A stretch of DNA of 12,548 bases from an uncultured Lacibacter sp. (GCF_946479605.1 NZ_CAMLGT010000101.1:1-12548); one strand, 5' to 3'. Shown: positions 1-7,876, numbered from the stretch's first letter. Translations and numbers: made by a program. Notes: generated from the letters alone by a model not told the origin.

Positions 1-285
1 AGAGACAGCGTGATCACCATTCTGAAAGATATGGGTTTAACTGTTGAAGAACGGCCCATCAGTATTCATGAAGTGGTGGATGCTTACAAGAACGGAACAT
101 TGAAAGAAGTGTTTGGAACAGGCACAGCAGCAACTATTTCCATGATCAAAGAATTGTGTTATAAAGACACGGTGATGAAATTTGATACAGATGCATGGAC
201 CATTTCTCCGGAAGTGAAGCAACGCCTCACAGCTATACGTGAAGGCAAGACAGCAGATATACACGAATGGTTATTCAAGATATAA
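1..285 (+). CDS. ilvE: Branched-chain amino acid aminotransferase, C-terminal part (5' end outside window)
   Basis: This is the last 94 residues of a fold-type IV PLP-dependent aminotransferase, which transfers amino groups between Leu/Ile/Val and 2-oxoglutarate in the cytoplasm. The reading frame is open from the first base and starts RDSVITILKDMG, the family's usual segment leading into its ERPISIHEV block. This is followed by LKEVFGTGTAATIS, the conserved GTGTAA loop that contacts the cofactor phosphate, and a C-terminal WTISPEVKQRL block. The layout fits the long bacterial/eukaryotic-like BCAT form of about 355 residues better than the short E. coli form. The GTG at position 10 is an internal valine codon, not a start. 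The gene ends 20 bases before a strong hairpin terminator, so it is the last gene of its transcript. The family assignment is firm; the exact substrate preference is inferred from the family. Confidence 0.88.
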   Translation, partial: RDSVITILKDMGLTVEERPISIHEVVDAYKNGTLKEVFGTGTAATISMIKELCYKDTVMKFDTDAWTISPEVKQRLTAIREGKTADIHEWLFKI

Positions 286-305
286 ACCTGCAATGAAAAC
301 AGTAG

Positions 306-332
306 AGCGGCTTTGAAAGAAGCCGCTTTTTT
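306..332 (+). terminator. Rho-independent terminator after ilvE
   Basis: An 8-bp GC-rich stem, AGCGGCTT (306-313) with AAGCCGCT (320-327), has a loop TGAAAG and runs directly into a six-T tract. It lies about 20 bases after the ilvE stop, in the right orientation to end that transcript. Confidence 0.88.
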
Positions 333-510
333 AGTTTTATATGCTGGCTATGAATATTTGAAAGCGAAGAAGTAAGTTTAGCTTCGGTTTGGTGATGGCG
401 ACGAATCCCTTTCAGGAGACTCGTGTGAGATGGAGGAAAAATTATTAGGCATTTAGACAAAAAAACAACAATTCCATCCGGCAAGCTTTTGAAATTTTAA
501 TTGATTTGCT

Positions 511-828
511 ATGAAATTTAAAGACATAAAACTTGATGAATGGGTGGGCAACTACATAGTTATTGGAGAAATAGAAAATATCGGGATTTTACTATTAGAA
601 TTAAAACCAGAAGACAGGAAAGATGAGGGCAGAAGAAATCTAATTTCGATTGACGAATCTGAAAACATCATCTGGGTTGCACAGTTGCCTTCTATTGGGC
701 ATCAATTTAACTGGTTTATGAATTTTATTTTAGAAGATGGGAAACTTAAGGGGTGGTTTGGGGGAAGCGTTAAGGTTGAGGTCGATGTAAAAACGGGGCA
801 CATTATTAGTGAGGAGTTCGTTTGGTAA
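511..828 (+). CDS. Small hypothetical protein, predicted all-beta
   Basis: I do not recognise this 105-residue protein. It has no signal peptide and no membrane segment, so it should be cytoplasmic. It is acidic, with short alternating hydrophobic stretches (YIVIGEI, IGILLLEL, NIIWVAQL, VKVEVDV) that suggest a small beta-sandwich or meander. Its end pairs a glycine-rich turn (LKGWFGGSVKVEVDVKTG) with the tail EEFVW. Single-domain beta proteins of this look occur in Bacteroidota as orphan genes, sometimes as immunity-like proteins, but no toxin partner is present, so no function is assigned. The gene is visibly more AT-rich than its neighbours. ATG at 511 is the only good start, and no Shine-Dalgarno or TAnnTTTG box is evident upstream. 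It stands alone between the ilvE terminator and a converging sulfatase gene. Confidence 0.7.
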   Translation: MKFKDIKLDEWVGNYIVIGEIENIGILLLELKPEDRKDEGRRNLISIDESENIIWVAQLPSIGHQFNWFMNFILEDGKLKGWFGGSVKVEVDVKTGHIISEEFVW

Positions 829-923
829 TTAAATTATTATGTTATTGCTTCTAAGCCCCCGTATAATCCAAGTATATAGCGAGTCTTTACCATCGCTGGT
901 ATACAAATGAAGAAAGCACGCCT

Positions 924-946
924 CGGTTGTGTGTTTTCACCAACCG
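924..946 (-). terminator. Hairpin just downstream of the sulfatase stop, possible weak terminator
   Basis: CGGTTG (924-929) pairs with CAACCG (941-946). An inner GTG/CAC stem with one bulged base closes a TTTT loop. It begins 7 bases past the sulfatase stop. No U tract follows on either strand, so this may be a 3'-end stabilising or Rho-assisted structure rather than a classical terminator. Confidence 0.35.
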
Positions 947-952
947 AAAAAA

Positions 953-2275
953 TTACTGCAATGGTAGCGGCGTTAACACAGATAGCTCCCAGCTTTTATA
1001 TTTCTTCTTCAACTCTTCTGCTTTCGCAACATTAGTTTTTATAAGGTTATTTTTCTCTCCTTCATCAACCGATAAATCAAACAGATATTCACCGGTTTCA
1101 TCAACAATGTATTTCCAGTTATGATCAAGTATGGCGTGTTGATTGCGGCGTTGCGTAATGCGCCAGTAAAATGTTCTTGGTAACACCTGTTGCTTACCTG
1201 TAAGAACAGGAAGAAGATCGATGCCATCAAGTGTATACTTTTCATTTGCTTTCGCACCCGCAGCCGCAAGAATGGTTGCTGTCCAATCCATGGTGATTAC
1301 CTGTTGATGTGATACAGCATTCGTTTCTATTTTTCCCGGCCAACGTACAAATGCAGGAACCCGCACACCACCTTCCCACACCGTCATTTTCATTTTTGCA
1401 AGTGGTCCCATGTCCGAGAACTTTTCGCCGCCGTTATCACTGGTGAAGATCACAATGGTGTTTGCAGCCAGTCCTGTTTCATCCAGTGCTTTTAGAATTA
1501 ACCCTACCTGGTCATCTAAACTCTGCATCATTGCTTTATAGTTTTCTGCTGTCCCCCCCGCTGACATAAACTTAATATTCATTGGAGTAGAATCCGGGAG
1601 CGCTGCATCCTTCGGCCCCTGCCATGGCCAGTGAGGTGCAGTAAACTGCAGGCTTAGAAAGAAAGGCTTATTGTGAGTTTGTTTTAAGAAGGAAATCGTT
1701 TTTGCCCCAAGCAATTCAGTTGTGTAGCCTTTAGGATAAACCGGCGTTCTGTTTTCATACAGATCATGTCCGCCACCATTCCCTCTATGTGATAAATAAT
1801 CGGCGGCACCAGTATAAATACCAAAGAAATAATCAAACCCATTGTCCAGCGGATGAAAAGAGTGACCAATACCTAAATGCCACTTGCCAATAAGTGCTGT
1901 TTCATAGCCCGCTTTTTTTACCAATGCCGCCACAGAATGATCTGCTGCATTTAAACCAATGCTGCTGTCTCGTTTTTCTGGTGTCCACGGTTCAAGTAAT
2001 CCTATAGTTGTACGTGCTGGATAACGACCCGTCATAAATGCTGTACGTGTGGGTGTGCAAACAGGTGCTGCTGAATAAGCATGCATGAACTTCATTCCTT
2101 GTGATGCAAGCTTATCAAGATGCGGCGTTTGATAATCTTTTCGTCCATAGCAACTAAGATCTGCGTAGCCCATATCATCTGTCATGATATAAATGATATT
2201 AGGTTTTTGCTGGGATTTTGAATCGAAAACCGCTATAAGAAAAAATACTGCAACAAGAAATAATTTATGTTTCAT
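953..2275 (-). CDS. Exported sulfatase, formylglycine (Cys) type
   Basis: This 440-residue enzyme should hydrolyse a sulfate ester, possibly on a sulfated polysaccharide or sugar; the substrate cannot be read from sequence. Residues 1-22 (MKHKLFLVAVFFLIAVFDSKSQ) form a signal peptide without a lipobox, so it is probably periplasmic. Visible S1-family (alkaline phosphatase superfamily) features are the metal-binding TDD at 32-34, and the signature CTPTR at 73-77, whose Cys73 would be oxidised to formylglycine by an anSME maturase. Further along are GKWHLG (130-135), APHWPW (213-218), SDNGG (279-283), and a Lys at 296 before WEGGVRVP. Length and motif order match arylsulfatase A/GALNS-like enzymes. 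An in-frame GTG at 2308 would add 11 residues before the hydrophobic core, so ATG at 2275 is preferred. No SusC/SusD pair or maturase gene is nearby. The gene follows the PKD protein gene on the same strand but a terminator lies between them. Confidence 0.9.
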   Translation of the reverse strand: MKHKLFLVAVFFLIAVFDSKSQQKPNIIYIMTDDMGYADLSCYGRKDYQTPHLDKLASQGMKFMHAYSAAPVCTPTRTAFMTGRYPARTTIGLLEPWTPEKRDSSIGLNAADHSVAALVKKAGYETALIGKWHLGIGHSFHPLDNGFDYFFGIYTGAADYLSHRGNGGGHDLYENRTPVYPKGYTTELLGAKTISFLKQTHNKPFFLSLQFTAPHWPWQGPKDAALPDSTPMNIKFMSAGGTAENYKAMMQSLDDQVGLILKALDETGLAANTIVIFTSDNGGEKFSDMGPLAKMKMTVWEGGVRVPAFVRWPGKIETNAVSHQQVITMDWTATILAAAGAKANEKYTLDGIDLLPVLTGKQQVLPRTFYWRITQRRNQHAILDHNWKYIVDETGEYLFDLSVDEGEKNNLIKTNVAKAEELKKKYKSWELSVLTPLPLQ

Positions 2276-2291
2276 GTTGATTGTTTTCTTA

Positions 2292-2321
2292 CAAATTAAT
2301 GTTTTCACTTCTCAAATGCAA
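2292..2321 (-). promoter_or_regulatory. Possible sulfatase promoter
   Basis: Read on the minus strand, TAATTTG (2292-2298) resembles a shortened Bacteroidota -7 box (TAnnTTTG), with TTG about 20 bases upstream (2319-2321). If used, transcription would start downstream of position 2308, which supports the ATG at 2275 as the sulfatase start. The -7 match is imperfect. Confidence 0.3.
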
Positions 2322-2322
2322 T

Positions 2323-2352
2323 AAAAAAAGGCTGTGGATACACAGCCTTTTT
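2323..2352 (-). terminator. Bidirectional hairpin terminator after the PKD protein gene
   Basis: GGCTGTG (2330-2336) and CACAGCC (2341-2347) form a 7-bp stem with a 4-base loop. Seven As precede it and five Ts follow it, so it can act on either strand. On the minus strand it sits about 20 bases after the PKD gene stop and ends in a seven-U run. It should reduce read-through into the sulfatase gene. Confidence 0.85.
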
Positions 2353-2370
2353 CATGATCTGAAAAAATTA

Positions 2371-5300
2371 TTATCTGATCAACGTAATCGTTCCCTGCAT
2401 CCTGAACACGCCACCATCACCGCACACCACATCAGCAATGTAGGTATATACACCGGGTGCCTGTTCATAACCATTCTTGGTGCCATCCCAACCAAACGCA
2501 GGATTGTTACCTTGAATATTTTCTTTACTGAAGACAGGTTTGCCCCAGCGGTCATACACAATAAAGCGTCGTATTACATCCACACCATCACCAATAACAT
2601 AGAAGCGGTCGTTCTTACCATCATTGTTTGGTGTAAATGCATTGGGGATATAAATGCGTCCAGCCAAACAGCCCACAAGAATTGTTACTTCATCGGTTGT
2701 TTTACAACCGGCAATATTGCTTACTTCTACTTTGTACGTGGTATTGTTTTTTGGTGAAGCAATTGGGTTGGGGCAGGTAGTGCAGCTTAATGTACTGAAA
2801 GGCGTCCAGCTGTACGTTGTAATATCAGGAGAGCCAAGTGCAAGTAATTGTGCTGTTGTTCCCGCCATGATCACGGTGTCGTTACCTGCATTCACAACAG
2901 GGTAGTTGTACACATAAATAGTTACTGTTTTTGAATCGGTGAAACAGCTGCTGCTGTCAGTACCTGTTACAGTATAGGTTGTTGTGGTGGTAGGTGTTGC
3001 CACAGGATTTGGAATCGTACTGTTGCTTAATCCAGTTGCAGGAGTCCATGAATACAGTTCTGCACCACTTGCAAGCAATGGAAGATTTTCACCAATACAT
3101 AACGTATCACCATTACTAACGGTAACGGTGAAAGGTTTTTTCACACGAACATAAATGGAATCGGTGCTGGGGCAACCTGCTGCTGAAGTGCCACGCACGA
3201 CATATTGAATATCGTTGGTGGGTGTGGAAAGCGGATTGGTACAGTTGGTACAATTCAGATCAGTTCCGGGTGACCATAGATACGATGATGCTCCTGATGG
3301 TGTTAATACAAAACTGCTGCCAAGGCAGATAGTTGTGTCCTTTCCTGCATCAACAGTTGGTGTTTGATTAACAGTGATGGTGGTAAATGTGCTATCGGAA
3401 CAACCACTGCTGTTGGTTGCAATGAGCCATGCTGTATAAGTTCCAGCATTTGTGATGGAGAGATTCGAAAGATTTTTTGTGTTGATGATCCTGTTATCCA
3501 CTTTCCATGTCCATTGTATGGCTGATGTATCGGGGTTAATAAGGTTGCCGGTTAAATTCACTGTTGCCGGGCTGCAATAAGTAGTTGTTCCGGTAATACT
3601 CAGTTGCGGCGTGGGCACAACTTTTATCAGTTGCGGTTTAGTGATGCTGTTAGAACATCCGTTGACAGTATTAATGGTTAATGTAACACTGTACACACCA
3701 GTGCTGGTATATGCATGAGATGGATTACGCAATCCGCTTGTTGGACTACCATCGCCAAAATTCCATACATAGCTGCTTACAATATCGGCACTGATAGAAG
3801 AATCTCTGAACTGCACAGTACCATTGTCACACAACACAGTTTTATCAAATCCAAAGTCAGGCTTTGAACCAAATATTTTAATTGTATCAATACCAATCAA
3901 CGGTGTTAAACAACCTTGCGTATCCTGCAGGATCACTTTCGGTACGTAATAACCGGGGTATTGGTAATTGAATCCAACAATCGAATCGGTCGTGAACAAT
4001 GTGTTACCATCACCAAAGTCCCACAGGTATTTTACATTGTTGTTTGAAGTAACGGAGAAGTTCACCTGCATAGGAAAACATCCGGTAATAGGATTGTAGC
4101 TAAGATTGCCGATGGTGTTTGATAATACACGGATGCGCATTTGTTTACGATCAACACAACCACCTGCAGAGGTAACAGTTAATGTTACAATGTAATCGTT
4201 AGGTATAGCATACGAATAAGAAGGATTAGCAGCAGTTGATGTATTGCCATCACCAAAATCCCAATGAACAGAACGGTAGAATGTAGAGGTATTGGTAAAT
4301 CTTACCTGCAATGGCGGACAAATCGTAAACGTATCACTTGCAATGAAATCAGCTTTCGGCACATCAATGGTAATGTAGTTTGTTTTTACAACTGAGTCAA
4401 CGCAGCCAATTGCTTCACGACCGATGAGTTTTACAGTATAAATGCCCGGAGTCGTATAGCTGTGTGTTGGGTTTACTGCGGTTGATGTTGGTGAGCCATC
4501 ACCAAAATCCCATGTAAAGCTTAAGTTGTTTCCTGATGAAGTATTAATAAACTGTACTGTTCCGTTAGGGCATGATAAGCTATCAGCAGCCCTGAAACCA
4601 AGTTTAGTTTCAAAGATGTCAAGGATCGCTCCATTCAACGTACTGTCGGTACAGCCATAGGAATCTGTAACGATCAACTTAGGAAAATACGTTGATGCTG
4701 CAGTGTAGGTATGCTGCACATTCGCATTGTTGCCACTAATGCTGCCACCATCACCAAAACGCCACACATAGTTTGTGATGGGGTGAGTGCCGTCTGTTAC
4801 AGATGTACTGTTGAATGTAACTGCCTGCCCCACGCATTGCGGATTCGGTAATGCGGTGAATGATGGAGTAGGGCCATAAACATTCAATACTTTGGTGGTG
4901 CTGTCTTTACAACCGTTAATATCTGTTATCACAAGCTTAACAGTGTAACTGCCAACAGCTGTATAGAAATGATTGAAAGAGGCAGATGTTCTTGTATTAC
5001 CATCGCCCAGGTCCCAAAACCAGGATGAAATATTTGCTGCCGTTACATTGCCGGCTGAAAAAGCAAATGATTGTAAACGGCATTTTGCATTTTGATCAGT
5101 AACAATGGTTGGTGTATAGTTTAAAAAGTTCACCACACGTTGCGATGTATCGGTACAACTTCCGTTTGTAACACTTAATGTAACGGTGTATGTACCAGGC
5201 GAAGCGTAAACATGCAAAGGGTTGGTTGCAGTTGATGTATTTCCATCACCAAAATTCCATAAACGTGTTACGGCACCAAATGAACTGTCAACAAATGAAA

Positions 5301-7200
5301 CGGTTGATGTGGTATTACAATCGTAAACAATTCCAAAATTTGAAACCGGTGGAAGTATCTGTATATAGTTTGTTTTAGTAGCAGTGTCAGGGCATCCGTT
5401 TTTATAAGCAATCAACCGCACTGTCATTGCCCCTGCTTTGTTATATGGATGCGAAGGATTTTGTTGTGTACTGATCATATCATCACCAAATTCCCAACGC
5501 CAGGAATCAGGAGATCCGCTGCTTTGATCGGTAAAATTCACAGGTTGTCCGGCACAACTTGTAAGCGGTGAAGCCGTGAAATTAGCTGTGGGCTTCGTTC
5601 CTGTTCTTACACCATTTGCATAAGTGATCGTTTCCGTACAACCGGTGCTGGTGGTAACTGTAAGACGAATATTATAACTGCCCTGATTAGGATATAGATG
5701 ACTTGGGAATTGTTGTGTTGAAGTACCGCCATCACCAAAATCCCATGACCAGGAAACCACATTGTCTGGAGTGAGTACAGCTGGTGTGGGGCTGAAGGTA
5801 TAAGGAAAACATCCACCGGTTGGCATGCCGGGTATGGATACAACCGGTTTGCTAACGATGATGAAGTTTGTCTTGGTAAGTGTACCGGTGCAGCCTGCAG
5901 AAAGCTGAACAGTTAACCGAACGGTGTAAAGGCCTTCTGCTGTATAAGTATGTACAGGATTTTGTTGTGTAGAAGTATTACCATCGCCAAAATCCCACAA
6001 CCATTGCTTTGCACCTGGAGTGGTGTTGGAAAAGTTTACAGTAAAAGGTGCCCTGCAGGAAACAGAATCGCTGACAATAATGTTCGGAACGGGGTTGCTG
6101 ATGATATCAATTGTTTTGATAGACGAGTCAACACAATTACCATAGTTATTCACCAGTTTAACTGTATAAGAGCCTGGTGTATTAAATATTTTAATGGGAT
6201 TTGCTGCAATGGAGTTGGTACCATCGCTGAAATACCAGGTGGAAGAATTGGGTGCAGGAACCGAATGATTCGTAAACTTTACCGTGTCACCAATACAAAC
6301 ACTATCCCTGAAACTGAAATTGGAATTGAAGTTACCAATGCTCATCTGGTTGTTCTTGGTTATGGTGTCAATACAGCCCTGGTCGCTTTCAGCAATAAGG
6401 CGTACATTAAATAACCCTGCTGTAGTATATGTATGAACCGGGTTTGTGGTGATTGAATTGCCGCCATCGCCAAAGTCCCACTTATAGGTTACTGTACCCG
6501 GCCCTGTGGTAAGATTGGTGAATGTAATGGCTTCCGGTGGCTTACAATTGACCGGTGCACTGGCGCTGAACTCAGCCTTAACCCCAGTGGTAACCCGTAT
6601 GAAAGATGGTTTCACCAGTAAGGTAAAACAGCCGTTGCTGTTGGTTACTTTCAACGATACATTATAATTACCGCTGTTATAGTAAACGTGAAACGGGTTT
6701 TGAGCGGTACTTGTGGTGCCATCACCAAAGTCCCATTCCCATGCTGTAATAGCCCCGCCTGAAGTGGCAACCGAATTATCTGCAAACTGAACCCTTAGCG
6801 GAAAACAGCCAACCGAGCTTGTGTTGGTTGAAAATGCAACCTGCGGAGGTTGTATAACATTAATATAGTTGGTTTTAACCAGCGAATCTTTGCCGGCTGC
6901 ATTGGTGATGACGAGCTTTACTGTATAAATGCCGGGCGCTAAATAAGTGGTTGATGGATTTTGCTGTGTTGAAATGGTTCCGTTCCCAAGGTCCCAGCGC
7001 CATCCGGTAGCACCACCGGTCGATTCATCAGTAAAACTTACAAGAAGAGGGGCGCAGCCGCTTGTGGGGCTAGCTCTGAATGCTGTGCTTAACTGGCTCC
7101 AAAGCGGAGTTGAAAAAAAACACGCAAGAAGACTCAGGGTGAGGACTTTGCAGGTTTTTTTCAGATACGTTGGTGTTGTGTCAGCACTTAGTTTTGCCAT
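2371..7200 (-). CDS. Giant secreted PKD-repeat protein with type B T9SS sorting domain
   Basis: This 1609-residue protein is predicted to cross the inner membrane by Sec and the outer membrane by the type IX secretion system, ending on the cell surface or in the medium. Residues 1-36 are a signal peptide: Lys-rich start, core VLTLSLLACFF, cleavage near LWSQ. Residues about 41-1196 hold 14 tandem PKD domains of about 83 residues, seven with a perfect WDFGDG and most with a Cys early and a GC near the end. Residues 1197-1279 are a degenerate repeat lacking WDFGDG. Residues 1280-1510 are three Ig-like repeats with the NPxxxPxxxxxY pattern. Residues 1511-1609 are a gliding-motility-type C-terminal domain. 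No catalytic domain is visible, so an adhesive or structural role is inferred. Type B proteins often have a PorP/SprF-like partner encoded alongside; none is seen here. The gene is monocistronic and divergent from rpsL. ATG at 7200 is the only start that keeps a proper signal peptide. Confidence 0.92.
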   Translation of the reverse strand: MAKLSADTTPTYLKKTCKVLTLSLLACFFSTPLWSQLSTAFRASPTSGCAPLLVSFTDESTGGATGWRWDLGNGTISTQQNPSTTYLAPGIYTVKLVITNAAGKDSLVKTNYINVIQPPQVAFSTNTSSVGCFPLRVQFADNSVATSGGAITAWEWDFGDGTTSTAQNPFHVYYNSGNYNVSLKVTNSNGCFTLLVKPSFIRVTTGVKAEFSASAPVNCKPPEAITFTNLTTGPGTVTYKWDFGDGGNSITTNPVHTYTTAGLFNVRLIAESDQGCIDTITKNNQMSIGNFNSNFSFRDSVCIGDTVKFTNHSVPAPNSSTWYFSDGTNSIAANPIKIFNTPGSYTVKLVNNYGNCVDSSIKTIDIISNPVPNIIVSDSVSCRAPFTVNFSNTTPGAKQWLWDFGDGNTSTQQNPVHTYTAEGLYTVRLTVQLSAGCTGTLTKTNFIIVSKPVVSIPGMPTGGCFPYTFSPTPAVLTPDNVVSWSWDFGDGGTSTQQFPSHLYPNQGSYNIRLTVTTSTGCTETITYANGVRTGTKPTANFTASPLTSCAGQPVNFTDQSSGSPDSWRWEFGDDMISTQQNPSHPYNKAGAMTVRLIAYKNGCPDTATKTNYIQILPPVSNFGIVYDCNTTSTVSFVDSSFGAVTRLWNFGDGNTSTATNPLHVYASPGTYTVTLSVTNGSCTDTSQRVVNFLNYTPTIVTDQNAKCRLQSFAFSAGNVTAANISSWFWDLGDGNTRTSASFNHFYTAVGSYTVKLVITDINGCKDSTTKVLNVYGPTPSFTALPNPQCVGQAVTFNSTSVTDGTHPITNYVWRFGDGGSISGNNANVQHTYTAASTYFPKLIVTDSYGCTDSTLNGAILDIFETKLGFRAADSLSCPNGTVQFINTSSGNNLSFTWDFGDGSPTSTAVNPTHSYTTPGIYTVKLIGREAIGCVDSVVKTNYITIDVPKADFIASDTFTICPPLQVRFTNTSTFYRSVHWDFGDGNTSTAANPSYSYAIPNDYIVTLTVTSAGGCVDRKQMRIRVLSNTIGNLSYNPITGCFPMQVNFSVTSNNNVKYLWDFGDGNTLFTTDSIVGFNYQYPGYYVPKVILQDTQGCLTPLIGIDTIKIFGSKPDFGFDKTVLCDNGTVQFRDSSISADIVSSYVWNFGDGSPTSGLRNPSHAYTSTGVYSVTLTINTVNGCSNSITKPQLIKVVPTPQLSITGTTTYCSPATVNLTGNLINPDTSAIQWTWKVDNRIINTKNLSNLSITNAGTYTAWLIATNSSGCSDSTFTTITVNQTPTVDAGKDTTICLGSSFVLTPSGASSYLWSPGTDLNCTNCTNPLSTPTNDIQYVVRGTSAAGCPSTDSIYVRVKKPFTVTVSNGDTLCIGENLPLLASGAELYSWTPATGLSNSTIPNPVATPTTTTTYTVTGTDSSSCFTDSKTVTIYVYNYPVVNAGNDTVIMAGTTAQLLALGSPDITTYSWTPFSTLSCTTCPNPIASPKNNTTYKVEVSNIAGCKTTDEVTILVGCLAGRIYIPNAFTPNNDGKNDRFYVIGDGVDVIRRFIVYDRWGKPVFSKENIQGNNPAFGWDGTKNGYEQAPGVYTYIADVVCGDGGVFRMQGTITLIR
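2374..2670 (-). other. Type B T9SS C-terminal sorting domain of the PKD protein
   Basis: This covers residues 1511-1609. It carries IYIPNAFTPNNDGKNDRF, then a beta-rich VYDRWGKPVF, GWDGTKNG and APGVYTYIADV. These are the hallmarks of the gliding-motility-associated C-terminal (type B CTD) family, which directs export by the type IX system. It ends at the exact protein C-terminus, as expected for a functional signal. Confidence 0.92.
2671..3363 (-). repeat. Three tandem Ig-like repeats
   Basis: This covers residues 1280-1510: three units of 76, 77 and 78 residues. Each begins with a short strand ending in GKDT, NGDT or GNDT. Each contains a YxW segment and an NPxxxPxxxxxY stretch, and ends near a Cys. 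Units 1 and 3 also carry a CTxC pair (CTNC, CTTC). This repeat type is common just before type B sorting domains in Bacteroidota. Confidence 0.8.
3613..7080 (-). repeat. Array of 14 tandem PKD domains
   Basis: This covers residues about 41-1196. The core motif varies along the array (N- to C-terminal): WDLGNG, WDFGDG, WDFGDG, WYFSDG, WDFGDG, WDFGDG, WEFGDD, WNFGDG, WDLGDG, WRFGDG, WDFGDG, WDFGDG, WDFGDG, WNFGDG. Most units follow with NPxHxY, GxYxVxLxV and a terminal GC. On DNA the motif appears as a recurring short word close to CCATCACCAAAATCCCA about every 250 bases. The rest of each unit has diverged, so this is an old array rather than a recent duplication. Confidence 0.88.
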
Positions 7201-7261
7201 ATAAAGTTTGGTCTTTTCTGATGCAAAAAGAGATATTGGGCCCTTTATAATTGGTTGGAAA

Positions 7262-7269
7262 CAAAAATA
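7262..7269 (-). promoter_or_regulatory. Putative -7 box for the PKD protein gene
   Basis: Read on the minus strand this is TATTTTTG, an exact match to the Bacteroidota -7 consensus TAnnTTTG, about 60 bases before the ATG at 7200. No TTTG is found at the ideal -33 distance, although a TTG lies 11 bases upstream. The surrounding sequence is very AT-rich. Confidence 0.45.
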
Positions 7270-7417
7270 GTTCTCATTTTCAATATTTTATAAAAATCAG
7301 AGTGCTATTATGTCTTGTTTATTCAGATTATGATATAAACGTAATTACGTAAGGAATAATATTTACCCGAAAAGTTTAATTATTTACACAGATGTTGATA
7401 GAAAACTGCGAAAGTTT

Positions 7418-7448
7418 TTTGTAGTTTAAAAGTGTACACCTACCTTTG
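7418..7448 (+). promoter_or_regulatory. Promoter of the rpsL-rpsG operon
   Basis: TTTG (7418-7421), a 19-base spacer and TACCTTTG (7441-7448) match the Bacteroidota housekeeping promoter (-33 TTTG, -7 TAnnTTTG) almost ideally. Transcription would begin a few bases later, giving a leader of about 20 nt before the rpsL ATG at 7474. The sequence upstream is AT-rich, as at many strong ribosomal promoters. Confidence 0.85.
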
Positions 7449-7473
7449 CCGTCCGAAAAATAAAAGGTCAGGA

Positions 7474-7854
7474 ATGCCTACAATTCAACAATTAGTAAGA
7501 AAAGGAAGAGAAATCGTAAGGGCGAAAAGTAAGTCCCGTGCGCTCGATAACTGCCCGTTCCGCCGTGGCGTTTGTACACGTGTGTACACAACAACACCCA
7601 AAAAGCCGAACTCAGCCCTGCGTAAAGTAGCAAAAGTACGTTTAACCAATAAGGTGGAGGTTATTGCCTACATCCCCGGTGAAGGTCACAACCTGCAGGA
7701 GCACTCAATTGTATTGGTGCGTGGCGGTCGTGTGAAGGATTTACCAGGTGTACGTTACCATATCGTTCGTGGTTCACTTGATACTGCCGGTGTAAAAGAC
7801 CGTAAGCAAAGCCGTTCTAAGTACGGAACCAAGAAAGAAAAAGCTAAAAAATAA
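7474..7854 (+). CDS. rpsL: 30S ribosomal protein S12
   Basis: S12 (126 residues) sits at the decoding centre of the 30S subunit and helps control translational accuracy. The protein matches the family along its whole length: [21 protein letters not shown], then [10 protein letters not shown] and [13 protein letters not shown], and a basic tail. Lys43, Lys88 and Pro91, where streptomycin-resistance or dependence changes are known in E. coli S12, carry the sensitive residues. Asp89, the position that is methylthiolated in many bacteria, is present. An in-frame ATG at 7432 lies upstream of the -7 box and would add 14 unrelated residues, so ATG at 7474 ([12 protein letters not shown]) is the start. 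It is first in a two-gene operon with rpsG. Confidence 0.98.
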   Translation: MPTIQQLVRKGREIVRAKSKSRALDNCPFRRGVCTRVYTTTPKKPNSALRKVAKVRLTNKVEVIAYIPGEGHNLQEHSIVLVRGGRVKDLPGVRYHIVRGSLDTAGVKDRKQSRSKYGTKKEKAKK

Positions 7855-7860
7855 ACATTT

Positions 7861-7876
7861 GGCTCTGCTCAGAGCC
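7861..7876 (+). promoter_or_regulatory. Hairpin in the rpsL-rpsG gap
   Basis: GGCTCT (7861-7866) and AGAGCC (7871-7876) form a perfect 6-bp stem with a GCTC loop inside the 38-base intercistronic gap. No T run follows, so it is not a standard terminator. In E. coli the equivalent gap is where S7 binds its own mRNA for feedback control; an analogous role here is inference only. It could also be an RNA-processing site. Confidence 0.5.

Noticed and set aside
2276..2308. GTG start at 2308 for the sulfatase
   Set aside because: It adds 11 residues before the signal peptide core and overlaps a possible promoter; ATG at 2275 gives a normal signal peptide.
2281..2757. Plus-strand ORF of 158 codons across the 3' end of the PKD gene
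   Set aside because: It runs antisense through the conserved type B sorting domain and has no family features.
5950..6414. Plus-strand ORF of 154 codons inside the PKD array
   Set aside because: It is an open frame caused by the repeat codon pattern of the PKD domains on the other strand.
3613..7080. Regularly spaced repeated short words that could suggest a CRISPR array
   Set aside because: They are about 250 bases apart and encode the WDFGDG motif of PKD domains.
7432..7473. N-terminal extension of S12 from ATG at 7432
   Set aside because: The extension would overlap the -7 promoter box and adds residues unlike any S12; the normal S12 N-terminus begins at 7474.
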